Source of the DNA: Rhabdophis nuchalis
Lineage: Eukaryota > Chordata > Lepidosauria > Squamata > Natricidae
Assembly: GCA_039707465.1 (NCBI GenBank)
Contig: CM077643.1
Location: forward strand, 323,707,919 to 323,771,918
Direction of reading: 5' to 3'
DNA: 64,000 bases
A model generated the notes under the pieces. That model saw only the letters and a program-made list of their open reading frames with translations, searched no databases and was not told the DNA's origin. The position numbers and the translations under genes were made by a program. Of the stretch, positions 46,493 to 57,309 are shown piece by piece (positions within the stretch are counted from its first letter, which is position 1; each line of letters begins with the position of its first letter).

Positions 46493-46964
46493 AAATACAA
46501 TAGTTGGAAGGGACCTTGGAGGTCTTCTAGTCCAACCCCCTGCCTAGGCAGGAAGCCCTATACCAGGGATGTCCAAACTTGGGAACTTTAAGACTTGTGG
46601 ACTTCAACTCCCAGAATTCCCCAGCCAGCATTCGCTGGCTGGGGAATTCTGGGAGTTGAAGTCCACAAGTCTTAAAGTTCCCAAGTTTGGACACCCCTGC
46701 CCTATACCATTTCAGACAAATAGCTTCTTAAAGACATCTTCTTAAAGACTTCCAGTGTTGGGGTATTCACAACTTCTGGAGGCAAGCTGTTCCACTGATT
46801 AATTGTTCTGACTGTCAGGAAATTTCTCCTCCGTTTTAAGTTGCTTCTCTCCTTGATTAGTTTCCACCCATTGCTTCTTGTTCTGCCCTCAGGTGCCTTG
46901 GAGAATAGTTTGACTCCCTCTTCTTTGTGGCAACCCCTGAGATATTGGAACACTGCTATCAAAA
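46493..46964 (-). mobile_element. CR1 LINE 3' end, antisense, with hairpin hAT insertion
   Basis: Tail AATACAATAG, then TTGGAAGGGACCTTGGAGGT and the C-terminal coding region on the minus strand ([20 protein letters not shown], 46702-46962). Truncated at about 46964. Confidence 0.93.
46564..46699. mobile_element. Hairpin hAT, type D
   Basis: 136 bp palindrome, ends CAGGGATGTCCAAACTTGGG and the inverse ending GGACACCCCTG, exact duplication CCCTATAC (46556-46563, 46700-46707) inside the CR1 3' UTR. Confidence 0.94.
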
Positions 46965-47247
46965 TACTCTTTTGCCCATAGCTGCTACCTGCTCTTCAAG
47001 CAGGAGATTTCAGTCCAAGAAGACACCCCCCCACTGCAGTGCACCACTCTTGCATAGATATATGATACCCTATCCAAGTTTAAAATGGAATTTCCCGGGA
47101 TCTAGATGACACTACCAACAGCTACTTTGGACTTGACTGAGCTGGGTATAGCTTTTCCATATCCAAGCATTGGGACAGAGCTTTGTCAACTTCACTTGGC
47201 TCGTCTGGGGTTGAAACATATAATTGGACATCTTTAGCATACCACTT

Positions 47248-47597
47248 GTGGGACGTGGTGGCTCAGTGGCTAAGATGCTGAGCTTGTTGATCAAAAGGTT
47301 GGCAGTTCAGCAGATTGAATCCCTACTGCCACGTAATGGAGTAAGTTCCCGTTACTTGTCCCAGCTTCTGTCAACCTAGCAGTTTGAAAGCATGTAAAAA
47401 TGCAAGTAGAAAAATAGGGAACGCCTTTGGTGGGAAGGTAACAGTGTTCCGTGTATCTTCGGAATTAAGTCATGCCGGTCACATGACCTCAGAGATGTCT
47501 TCGGATAATACTGGCTCTTTGACTTTGAAACAGAGATGCATACCACTCCCTAGAATCAGGAATGACTAGCACATATGTGCGAGGGGAACCTTTACCT
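47248..47597 (+). mobile_element. tRNA-derived SINE, full length
   Basis: The head has a pol III A-box-like TGGCTCAGTGGCTAAG and a B-box-like AGATTGAATCC. The body includes GGTGGGAAGGTAACAGTGTT and CCGGTCACATGACC, and the end is GCGAGGGGAACCTTTACC. TTTAGCATACCACTT is duplicated exactly at 47233-47247 and 47598-47612, a 15 bp target duplication typical of LINE-driven insertion. Confidence 0.93.
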
Positions 47598-47612
47598 TTT
47601 AGCATACCACTT

Positions 47613-48100
47613 ATAGCAAACCCCAAATCTCTTCCCCCCCCCCCCAACATATCATGCAGATTGTGAATGGGGCATGAGGGCCAAGTCCTGTGATACCCCA
47701 CAAAGAAGAAATCTAGGGAGCAATATCTCCCTAGCCCTTTAATCAACACCAACTGGAAAGAACTGCAGTAAAGCAATTTCAAAGTCCTGGAGCTTAGCCA
47801 GAAGGGTAACATAGTTGATGGTTTCAAAAACTGCTGGAGAGATAAAGGAGCATAAGGATGGAAGTACCAGCCCCATCCTGGCTCTGCCACAGATCATCGG
47901 CAAATACAACCGAGGCTGTCTATTCTAAATTTCAGCCTGAAATCTAAGTGAAACAGGTCTAGCTAAACTGCTTCCTCAGATTTCTTGATGGCTGCAGCAT
48001 GACGTCCTTTTCAATAACCTTCTCTTTCGTATCTATTTTGTATTAAGACAACATTTTACCTTGGACAAAATGTTTGTTTTTAAATACTCCAAGGAACTTC
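47613..48100. other. Non-coding
   Basis: Contains a short poly(C) at about 47634-47646. It shows some similarity to LINE 3' coding in antisense, but nothing firm. Confidence 0.35.
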
Positions 48101-48104
48101 ATAT

Positions 48105-48760
48105 TTATTTACTTATTTATTTTATTTTTATTTTATTTTTCAAATTTGTATACAACCCTATCTCCCCTAGGGGACTCAGGGCGGTGCACAGAAATATAAA
48201 AATATAAAACAATACAGTACAAAACAGTTAAAAATAAATTAAATTAAGGTCTGTGCTAAAATTTAGATTAAAAAGGGTTAAAATCAATTAAAACTATATC
48301 CATTAAAACTAAGCCAGGCTGGCCTCTTGAAATAGATGTGTCTTTAGTGCCCGGCGGAAGAGGCGTAGGTCCGCGATGATCCGAAGGTCGGGGGGAAGGT
48401 CGTTCCAGAGGGCAGGCCCCGCCACAGAGAAGGCTCTCCCCCTGGGAGCCACTCGTCGGCATTGTCTTGCGGATGGCACCCTGAGGAGGCCCACTCTGTG
48501 GGAGCGGACAGGTCTAAGGGAGGTATGTGGTAGGAGGCGGTCCCGCGGGTAGCCAGGTCTCGTGTCATGGAGCGCTTTGAAGATGGTTACTAGCACCTTG
48601 AAGCGCACCCGGAAGGCCACAGGCAGCCAGTGCAGCTCGCGCAGGAGAGCTGTTACATGGGAGTATCGAGACCCTCCCAGGATCCCCCGCGCGGCCGCAT
48701 TCTGGGCTAGCTGGAGCCTACGGGTGCACCTCAAGGGAAGCCCCATGTAGACATAGCTCA
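48105..48760 (-). mobile_element. CR1/L2-clade LINE 3' end, antisense
   Basis: Tail (TTTA)n at 48105-48140, 3' UTR with CCCCTAGGGGACTCAGGGCG, and an open frame of about 150 codons on the minus strand (48309-48761) with HTSLRPVRSHRVGLLRVPSA and GRAFSVAGPALWNDLPPDLR. It is the best-preserved copy of this C-terminus here. Confidence 0.93.
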
Positions 48761-48999
48761 AGAAACATACTGTGAATTTGCTTATCTATGCTTGAGGAGA
48801 CCAACTCAGATAAGTTGAAGCTGATGTAGGCTAACCTTATATACAAGTTTCCCCTATTGCCGTTAGGATTGGTTGGAGTCCAATCAAAGTATATATATCA
48901 AAATGGGAATCTGTCTAGACATTTTAGGAAGGTTCCTTTAACTCAGCCAGGCAAAGTCAGTGGTTACATAATTGCTGTGATTGCAACAAGGCTGTAGAG

Positions 49000-49309
49000 C
49001 AGTGCTTCTCAATTATTTTCTGTCATGCCCCCCTAGGAAGAAGAAAACATTTCGCGCCCCCCGCGCGACTGTAAATAGTATCATCCGGGTCTAAAAGTCA
49101 CACGGGCGGGTTTGGCTAATCAGGATAGAGCATCATGTCTATCCAATCGGGTCTGTTCTCCTCGAAAGGGAGGAGCATGCGCAATCACAGAGACATAAAC
49201 ACGGGGCTTGGCTTGTTATGACAGTGTTTGCCGAGGTCAAACGCGCCCCCCTTTACGGAGCCTCGCGCCCCCCCCCTGGGGGGCGCGCCCCACTATTTGA
49301 GAAGCACTG
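49000..49309. mobile_element. Non-autonomous hAT, CAGTGCTTCTCAA-ended, copy 2
   Basis: 310 bp, same ends and interior as 21014-21318, exact duplication CTGTAGAG (48992-48999, 49310-49317). The two copies differ mainly in a short central stretch (about 49165-49185), pointing to recent activity. Confidence 0.95.
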
Positions 49310-49317
49310 CTGTAGAG

Positions 49318-49546
49318 CAACAGATCAGGAACAGTACTGTGCAATCCTATGAAGGCCAGCCTTTCATTGGAGTGGTAACTAGAGGTTCTCCAGATGTTGC
49401 TGAATTGTAGCTCCTAGCATTCTTCACAGTTAGCCTTATTGACTGTTGCTGCCAGGAATTCTATTTCAGCAACATTAAAGTGCCACAAGTTTACCCCCAC
49501 AGGTTTTTGGATGGCTTTGTGTGTATTGTGCTTTCATGTATTAGAG
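49318..49546. other. Non-coding
   Basis: Nothing recognised. Confidence 0.35.
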
Positions 49547-49625
49547 CAGGGGTCTCCTTGCTGGCTGGAGAATTCTGGGAGCGGAAGTCCTTCAGACTTA
49601 AAGTTACAAAGGTTGAAGACCCCTG
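49547..49625. mobile_element. Hairpin hAT, type A, left arm deleted
   Basis: Only the first ~12 bases of the left arm (CAGGGGTCTCC) remain before the right arm, which ends GGTTGAAGACCCCTG. Flanks TATTAGAG and TCTTAGAG (6 of 8 or better). Confidence 0.8.
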
Positions 49626-49633
49626 TCTTAGAG

Positions 49634-50124
49634 CATGAATAAGCCAATAAAAACATAACCCACACTTGTGGAATATTTGAACCTCAGTATGTTCAGAAAA
49701 ATTATAACCTGTTGATTTTAATTATGCTTGCTTCTATTCTTCATAAGCTAAAAACCATGGAATTTGTAAAACTGAGAACTGGAAAACATTCCTGATTGTA
49801 TGAATTTAAGATAGATTTTATATTTGTTTTTGTCTGAAAAATACTTTGGAATTAAGTTAGATAGCTCTTGAATCACACAGGTTTCCTCTCTTCCATTGCC
49901 TCACTGAATGACAAAATGGTGTTTAATGGTCAACTAATATTTTCCTTCTTTATACTTATATTTATTTGTTTATGAAACATATGGCCACTTTGCTTATGTA
50001 CCGTAACTCTGGGTGGGTCCCAATGTGAACAATAAAAGAAGTAACAAAAACCAGCATTCCAAAAAAGTCCAACACCCTGTGACCTTACTACATAAACAAT
50101 CATAGTTTCTGGACTGTAGCCTTA
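49634..50124. other. AT-rich non-coding
   Basis: Nothing recognised. Confidence 0.35.
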
Positions 50125-50132
50125 CCCTATCC

Positions 50133-51168
50133 CTGTGATGGTAAACCTATGGCACACATACCATAGATGGTACGTGGAGTCATATCTGCCAGCATGTGAA
50201 CTGTCAGCTCCAGCGTGCAGATTTGTGGCCTTCTGGAGGTCCATTTCTGCCCTCCCCAGACTTCAGGAAAGTCTCCAGAGCCTGGGGAGAGTTTAGTTTA
50301 GTTTAGTTTAGTTTCAATTTATATTTTTATTTATTTATTTATTTATTATTATACCGCCCTTTTCACCAAAAAGGGACTCAGGGCAGTGCACAGAAAGATA
50401 AAACCCCACAATATACAAAATGTAAAAAACAATTAAACCCATACAGCTGTGCTAAAATTGAATAAATAGTTAAAACCATAAATAACGAATTAAAATAGTC
50501 CCTAATCTATGTCAGGCCGGCAAGACGAAAGAAATAAGCTTTTACTATCCGACGGAAGAGTCGTAGGTCCGTGATGGTACAGATATCGGGGGGAAGGTCG
50601 TTCCAGAGTGTCGGACCGGCCACAGAAAAGGCTCTTCCCCTGGGGGTCGCCAGTCGGCATTGACTGGCTGACGGCACCCTGAGAAGGCCAACTCTGTGAG
50701 AGCGGACAGATCGAAGGGAGGAATGTGGTAGGAGGCGGTCTCTCAAGTAACCAGGACCCGAGCCATGGAGCGCTTTGAAGATGGCAACTACGACCTTGAA
50801 GCGCACCCGGAAGACCACAGGCAGCCAGTGCTCTGCAGTGCAGAGTGAAAACAGCTTCCCCTGGTTGCCTGGAGACTCTCCAAAAGCCAGAAATGGATCA
50901 TTTCCAAACTTCCGGGAGGCCCACTGAACCCATTTTTTGCCCTCCCCAGGCTCCAGAGGCTTTCCTGAAGCCTGGGGAGCCCCTGGAAGAAATACCAAGC
51001 TCAGATTGGAGGCAAGCAGTGTGGCGTGCGTGGGGGGAGGAGCATGCATGTGTGTGTGCACACATGTCCATGTTGGGGTGCACTTTACATTATGGGTGCT
51101 GGCACATGTGTGTGCTAATGATCACGCACATTTTTGGCACCCAACAACAAAAAGGTTAGCCACCACTG
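50133..51168. mobile_element. Non-autonomous hAT, ATGGTAAACC-ended, split by a LINE
   Basis: Left end CTGTGATGGTAAACCTATGG, right end AAGGTTAGCCACCACTG, flanks CCCTATCC and CTCTATCC (7 of 8). Related to 35701-36050. The LINE piece at about 50315-50833 is inserted in it. Confidence 0.85.
50315..50833 (-). mobile_element. CR1/L2-clade LINE 3' end, antisense, inside a hAT
   Basis: (TTTAG)n and (TTTA)n tail, 3' UTR with GGGACTCAGGGCAGTGCAC, and the C-terminal frame on the minus strand with GRAFSVAGPTLWNDLPPDIC, ending near the sequence for WLPVVFRVRFKV. Confidence 0.9.
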
Positions 51169-51239
51169 CTCTATCCCAAGAGAAGAACCCAGCTTTTTCA
51201 GGTCTTCCAGAAGACTAGAGGTGTAAGAACCTGCTAGAG

Positions 51240-51374
51240 CAGGGGTCTCCAACCTTTGCAACTTTAAGTCTGAAGGACTTCAGCTCCCAGAATTCTCCAG
51301 CCAGCAAAGCTGGCTGGAGAAGTCTGGGAGCTGAAATCCTTCAGACTTAAAGTTGCAAAGGTTGGAGACCCCTG
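51240..51374. mobile_element. Hairpin hAT, type A
   Basis: 135 bp palindrome, ends CAGGGGTCTCCAACC and GGTTGGAGACCCCTG, exact duplication TGCTAGAG (51232-51239, 51375-51382). Confidence 0.94.
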
Positions 51375-51382
51375 TGCTAGAG

Positions 51383-52401
51383 GAGACTGTTCCACAGGCC
51401 AGGGGCCCCTACTACTGGTAGGAAGATGCACTGCTTACATCCCGTTAGATGACATCTTTTTAAGAGAAGACACCTGAAGGGCCCACCTTTTCTGATTAAA
51501 TCAGATTTAGAAAGCAGAGCAAATTAGAAGTACTGCAACAAATGAGCAAACCAGAAATCAAACAAAAAAAGGAATGCATAGTGAAAAAAGTTTTAGAAGT
51601 TTATGAAAATGATTTATGTATTAGGACAATTCTATTCTGGAGGAATACAGTGTGGCAATTGTGGTTCTTTTTAGCTTCACGAGTCGGGGGGGGGTCACAC
51701 CTAATGGTTGTATTTGCACTCACCTAGGGTAATTATTTACCCAGGTATGCTGGCAGCACACCACCACCAATGTCCTGTCAGATGGAAATTTGGCATTTTC
51801 TACATCTTTTCCCTTGATGGATGGGAGGCTGTTATTTCCTTCTGTTCTACTTGCTTTTACTTTTGAGGGCAAGTAAATAATGGTGATCTCAGGTGTGCAC
51901 TTTATGTCAACAATAAAAAGAAGCTCCTATAGAACAACTCCTTTTTCACATGATTCCTCCAGGACTTATTGCTGGCAGCAGGAAGAAAAGGTTAATTATT
52001 TTAACTCTCACTTCCCTGGTTTCATTACCTGGCAGACTGAGATTGGTTAGTTTCTCCTCAAAGAACCCTGGTCTCAATTATCCTCTTTTAATTCCCTCAC
52101 TGACTGTATGTAAATATTTGTACCTCATGCTGAAAGCCAGTTTGTTGTAAGGGCTGAAGGCCAGAAACTTTGAGACTTTGAGTCCTGCCTTAGGCACAAA
52201 ACTGATTCAAAGGCAGCCCATCTGCACCATAGTCACTTAAGCATATTGACTAAATTCACCTATTATATTTAATTAAAAAGGGGGGGGGGAGATAGAGAGA
52301 AAAAGAGAGAGAGACCAAGATGGTAGACATGAAAACCTAATTGAAACAGTAGCCCTCTGTATAGGGATGCTATGTGATGCATAGAAAAGAGCTAAGGACT
52401 G
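51383..52401. other. Non-coding
   Basis: A poly(G) and GA-rich stretch at about 52280-52315. No exon recognised. Confidence 0.4.
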
Positions 52402-52647
52402 TAGTGGGATTCAATTTTTTTACTACTGGTTCTGTGGATGTGCCTTGGTGGGCATGGTTTGGTGGGCATGGCAGGGGAAGGATACTGTAAAATCCCCATT
52501 CCCTCCTGATCAGCTGGGACTCGAGAGGCAGAGAATAGATGGGGTCAGGGCCAGTCAGAGGTGGTATTTACTGATTCTCTGAACTATTCAACATTTTCTG
52601 CTACCAGTTCTCCAGAAATGGTCAGAACCTGCTGAATACCACCTCTG
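52402..52647. mobile_element. hAT of the CAGNNGTGAAATTC group, decayed
   Basis: Left end TAGTGGGATTCAATTTTTTT, right end GCTGAATACCACCTCTG. It matches 29775-30018 in reverse orientation. No clear target duplication. Confidence 0.65.
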
Positions 52648-52649
52648 GG

Positions 52650-53600
52650 AAGGCAGCTTTGACCATGTGGTCATGTCTGCTTTCTAGGCCTCTTACTACA
52701 TCCCAACTATAGTAATCTCTGCTTTATTATAAATTGTTTAACCATAGTTTTATTGAATAAATCAAAATAGGCCTGGATTGCAGAATCGACTGAGTCAAAG
52801 CTAAACAAAACATGTTTTGACACAGTGTGTGTATAAATCCAAGTCTCTGCTCCTTGATGATAAAATGAAAAAGAACATTCTACTGGTATTCCACTAGTCA
52901 AATCTTCAAAAGTCAATAGGAATATATGAAATACAAAGAACTGAGGCCTTGTTGTCTTGTAATGACTAAAAATCTGTGTATACCCTTAAGGAAAGTGAAA
53001 TTTTGGTAGACTGGAGTTAAAGGAAAAAAATGTACTAAGTACCTTCAGCCAATTTCACATTAACACATTTGTTACCATTTGTTTTGTGTTTTGCATTGTA
53101 GCATTTTGGGCATTTAATAGTATTATTTAAAGCCAGAATCACAGAAGTATACATTAACAAGTTTCAGCAAAAGATACATAATCATCAAAAAGTCCATTGT
53201 TAGCCATGGAGTCATTTACTCCATGATAATGTTGTTAGTCATTTTCTTACTACAAAAATGCTTAAAATGAGCTGATATTTTTGTCTTAGAAAGAAGAGTC
53301 TAAAAGAAGGATTTTAAAACTGAGCTCCATAATTCCAGGGGGCTTCAATGAACATTTTTTTCACCCTTTTATACAATTGCAAATTTAATGCTCCTATATT
53401 TTAGGAAAGGAAGCAAATGTCTTATTTAAATCAGTATCATATTGTATAGTATATAATACATTTACTGCATATAATAAATAAGGCAATGCAATGTTTTATA
53501 TCTAATGAGTTCATGCTGGAAAAAAGGTTTTTTTTAATTCAGTAGGTAGTAGCGTGAGTAGACATGGAGGACATACATTTTGATTGGTTTCCGTCTGTCA
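52650..53600. other. AT-rich non-coding
   Basis: No feature recognised. Confidence 0.4.
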
Positions 53601-53601
53601 C

Positions 53602-54475
53602 AGGGGGGGTGCAGTGGCTCAGTGGTTAAAAGAAGTGTTAATACCACTTTATAATGCCTTGGTAAGGCCACACTTGGAATACTGCATTCAGTTTTGGTCA
53701 CCACGATGTAGAAAAGATGTGGAGACTCTAGAAAGAGTGCAGAGAAGAGCAACAAAGATGATTAGGGGACTGGAGGCTAAAACATATGAAGAACGGTTGC
53801 AGGAACTGGGTATTTCTAGTTTAATAAAAAGAAGGACTAGGGGGAGACATGATAGCAGTGTTCCAATATCTCAGGGGTTGCCACAGAGAAGAGGGTGTCA
53901 AACTATTATCCAAAGCACCTGAGGGTAGAAAAAGAAGCACTAATCAAGGAGAGAAGCAACCTAGAACTGAGGAGAAATTTCCTGACAGAACAATTAATCA
54001 GTGGAACAGCTTGACTCCAGAAGTTGTGAAGGCCCCAACACTGGAAGTCTTTAAGAAGATGTTGGGTAGCCATTTGTCTGAAATGGTATAGGATTTCTTG
54101 CCTAGGCAGGGATTTGGACTAGATGACCTCCAAGGTCCCTTCCAACTCTGCTATTGTATTGTATTGTATTATTGTATTGTAAATGCTGGGCTTGTCAGCT
54201 GGAAAACTGGCTGCCTGAGTTTGAGACCCGAGCACTATGTGATGGAGTGAGCTTCCATCCTCGCCCCAGCTCCTGCCAGCCCAGCAATTTTAAAGCATGC
54301 AAATGAGATCAGATAAATAGGTACCACTTAGGTGGGGAGATGACACCATACTGGTCACATGACCATGGCATTGTCTTCAAACAATATTGGCTCAATAACC
54401 TTGAAACAGAGATGAGCACTGCCCCCTATAGTTGGCAACAACTAGCAGAGTAAAATCCACAGGAAATCTTTTACT
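53602..54475 (+). mobile_element. tRNA-derived SINE interrupted by CR1
   Basis: The head GTGCAGTGGCTCAGTGGTTA (53609-53628) and the rest (54181-54475, from AAATGCTGGGCTTGTC to the AAACAGAGATGAGCACTGCC region) together match the SINE at 47248-47597. The break falls just after the A box. Confidence 0.85.
53631..54180 (+). mobile_element. CR1 LINE 3' end, sense, inserted in a SINE
   Basis: The frames encode the CR1 C-terminus: [20 protein letters not shown], then [19 protein letters not shown] and TLEVFKKMLGSHLSEMV. The 3' UTR has CCAAGGTCCCTTCCAACTC and a (GTATT)n tail. One frameshift near 53840 breaks it. Confidence 0.93.
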
Positions 54476-54479
54476 TTCT

Positions 54480-54990
54480 CTCATTAGACCCCTCCCACTG
54501 CATTTCTTCAGATCCACCCCATACAATCGATGACTTTCAGAAGAGCGCCAGAAGTGGCAAAAAGGACTATAGCTGACAGCAGGAAAGGTGGAAGAAGGAA
54601 TCAGTGAAATTCACCTCCTTTTCCCCACCTTTTTTAAAAAAATAACAAACACTTCTGCGGGATTAAACAGATTTCTATCAATAGAAGGACAATTACTGGG
54701 TAAAACCAGATTGCTCAGACAAATGAAGTTGTTGGGATTAGATGAAATGTAAAATGAATAATCTTCACATTGATACCTGACAAATTGCAGCTCAACCAAA
54801 TCTTGCTAGGAAAAAGCCTATTTTTCAAGAAACAATTCTTTGCAGGCAGGAGGATGCCATGAAACAAAAGAACAAGCTTCCTCTGACAAAAGTTATCCTA
54901 ACATTTCAAGAAGAATTGGGCTTCTTGTGCAACCCCAACTTCTACCATTTCTTTGAATAGTCACAAACCTGCGAGGAAAGATAGTAATAG
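54480..54990. other. Non-coding
   Basis: No feature recognised. Confidence 0.35.
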
Positions 54991-54997
54991 AATAGAC

Positions 54998-55125
54998 CAA
55001 GGGTGTCAAGCTCGTGACCCAAGGGCCAGATGTGTCACAGGTTGGCATTGCCCATGCCCAGTTTAGCAAAAAGTCACGATATGTCATGTGACACCGCCGT
55101 GACAATGCAAGCTTGACACCCCTAG
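54998..55125. mobile_element. Short hAT-like element, GGGTGTCAAGC-ended
   Basis: Ends CAAGGGTGTCAAGCTC and AAGCTTGACACCCCTAG. The flanks share GAATA only, so the duplication is uncertain. Confidence 0.6.
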
Positions 55126-55332
55126 AATAATTAAATATTTTGGGTGTTGTTAAGCCTTCTAGGTTGTCAGGATAACAAGGACAACAATGAATACCTGCTC
55201 TGTCTAGGGAAGGTTCCTTCTGAATAATTTCCTGTGATTCCTTTGCTTCTGTGGACCGAGATGCCTTTTCCACGACAATTTTCTAATCTGTAGACTCTTC
55301 CAACCACCCAAGGACATTCCCACATACTATAC

Positions 55333-55462
55333 CAGGGGTCCCCAACCTTTGCAACTTTAAGTCTGAAGGACTTCAGCTCCCAGACTTCTCTGCAAAGCTG
55401 GCTGGATAATTCTGGGAGCTGAAGTCCTTCAGACTTAAAGTTGCAAAGGTTGGGGACCCCTT
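55333..55462. mobile_element. Hairpin hAT, type A
   Basis: 130 bp palindrome, left end CAGGGGTCCCCAACC, right end GGTTGGGGACCCCTT, exact duplication TACTATAC (55325-55332, 55463-55470). The flanking CTATACCATTTCAG matches a CR1 3' UTR, so the target was probably a CR1 remnant. Confidence 0.92.
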
Positions 55463-55474
55463 TACTATACCATT

Positions 55475-57010
55475 TCAGGGTCCCATGAATGCCTCTTACT
55501 TAAAGCAACTAGGTAAGAGAATATGTTCTCTTTGGTCCAATAAGTGATTAATAGAAAACTCCCTAGATAGAAAAGATTATTTCCACAAAGAAGTAATGGG
55601 AATGAGGTACGTGTATGAGGCAGGCAGGCACACTTGACCATACCCAGACCATCTGTGCCAGTGGTGGGAACCACAGGAATCACAATTTAAACTTTGTAAA
55701 GGAAGTTCTGCCAACCAAAAGAAGATTTTGTGCCTGCAAATGGATAAAATTTTGGACAGGCATGAGGGGAAGTGATACGACTGGTTTTAGAGGTAAAGTG
55801 TGCATGGTGGATGCTGCTTCTCCAAAATGATTCAAAGGTGCACACACCTTAGTTGAAAGGAGCCATCTCCTTTACACACAGTCCCAGCAAAGGCATCGGA
55901 TATTTGGCTGCTGAAAGTCAAGTCAAGGTTCAAAAAGGCTCCCCCCTTTCCGACTGAAAAGGTAACAAAGGTGGCAGATGAAATCGAACGTAAGAAGGAT
56001 ACACTTTCCCAAAGTGATCACCATTGACTAAAGCATTATCAACAGGTCGTATGTAAATATAGTTCAAATAATATGCAAATGATAATAATATCAGATGTAA
56101 ATAAATCCACAAGCCAGTAAAGTAAAATATTCTGTGGCTTTGTCATGGCGAGGACTTGTGAGAAGATTAAACCTAGGAGAATTCTAAAACAAACATGGAA
56201 AGGAGAAACAGTACTAGCACTGGGCTATGGCAGAATTGGGATGAGGACATTCATTTGAAAGTCCTGTCTCTGAAATGAGGAAGGAGAGGAGGAGGTGACA
56301 GATGGCTCCCCACCCCACCCTGGATTGTAAAGCTGCCTCTTTTATGGAGGAAAACACAGCCTGTATTTTAAATACTTTTTGAAATTTGCTGCGAGGAGGA
56401 TACTCATCAAGAAATTATTCTTCCTCTTGGTGACACCAGTGTAAAAGTCCCATCTCTTATGTCTACCGCTCTCTCTACATGCCCACATTATTCACTGACA
56501 AATTCAGTCACAATAGGAGGAACCGGGGAATTAAATTGTCTCAAAGGAACTGGTTTGTCTGGTTTGAGAGTGACATTCAATGTTCTTTGGCAATGTATAC
56601 ATAAATACAAAAGTCTCATTAAACTGAACAAATGTGTTATGTAGCACTGGAAAGTAGAAAGTGCACCTTGACAAAGCAACCCACCTTCAATAATGCTGGG
56701 ATCCTCAAAAGATAATAAATAGATTTAGAAAAGGAAAATGCACTATTCATCACATTTGGCTTCATTATTTTGACTTCCATCAGCAGAAATTATGTTGTGA
56801 TGGGAACTGCATAGTGCAAAAATGTTCATTTGCTTGTCTCTGTCATTTTGATACCTAGCCATACATTTTTACTGCAAAAATAACCAAGATTCATTCATTC
56901 ACTCAATTTTGATGCAACGTGGCTTCAATGACTCTGGGTGACTCATGAAATAAAGTATAATATAAAAACAACAAGTAAATAGGAATAGATTAAAAATTAA
57001 CCAGCATAAT
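55475..57010. other. Non-coding, no gene seen
   Basis: A longer stretch without recognisable repeats. No exon could be supported. Confidence 0.4.
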
Positions 57011-57019
57011 AGGGCAGTA

Positions 57020-57300
57020 AGAATAACCCTGAGAAACAAGAAGAGCTGCAACCAAGACAATGATCATGACACTCCTAGCCCTAGACCACATAAGACTTTT
57101 TAGGTGATGATCAGCACTTTCAACTATGCTGGGAACTAACCTGGCAACCAGCGCAGCTCACAAAGCAAAATTGACAAATGTGGGCATGCTGAGCCAAGCC
57201 CATCACAACTGCTATGCTACATTATGGATCTATTGGAACTTCCAACTGGGGTTCAAAGGTACCCCCTTGAAAGATCATTTCAATAATCAAACTGCAAGAT
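57020..57300 (-). mobile_element. Old CR1/L2-clade LINE fragment, antisense
   Basis: GGCAACCAGCGCAGCTCACA and TTCCAACTGGGGTTCAAAGG lie in the order expected of a LINE coding end in antisense. Strongly diverged. Confidence 0.45.
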
Positions 57301-57309
57301 AACGAAGTC

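Noticed and set aside
47253..47325. A possible functional tRNA gene
   Set aside because: The A- and B-box-like motifs belong to the SINE head; flanking target duplication and the long non-tRNA body show it is a retroposon.
48309..48761. 150-residue minus-strand frame that looks like a real gene
   Set aside because: It is the C-terminus of a CR1/L2-clade LINE, seen in at least seven other places in the window.
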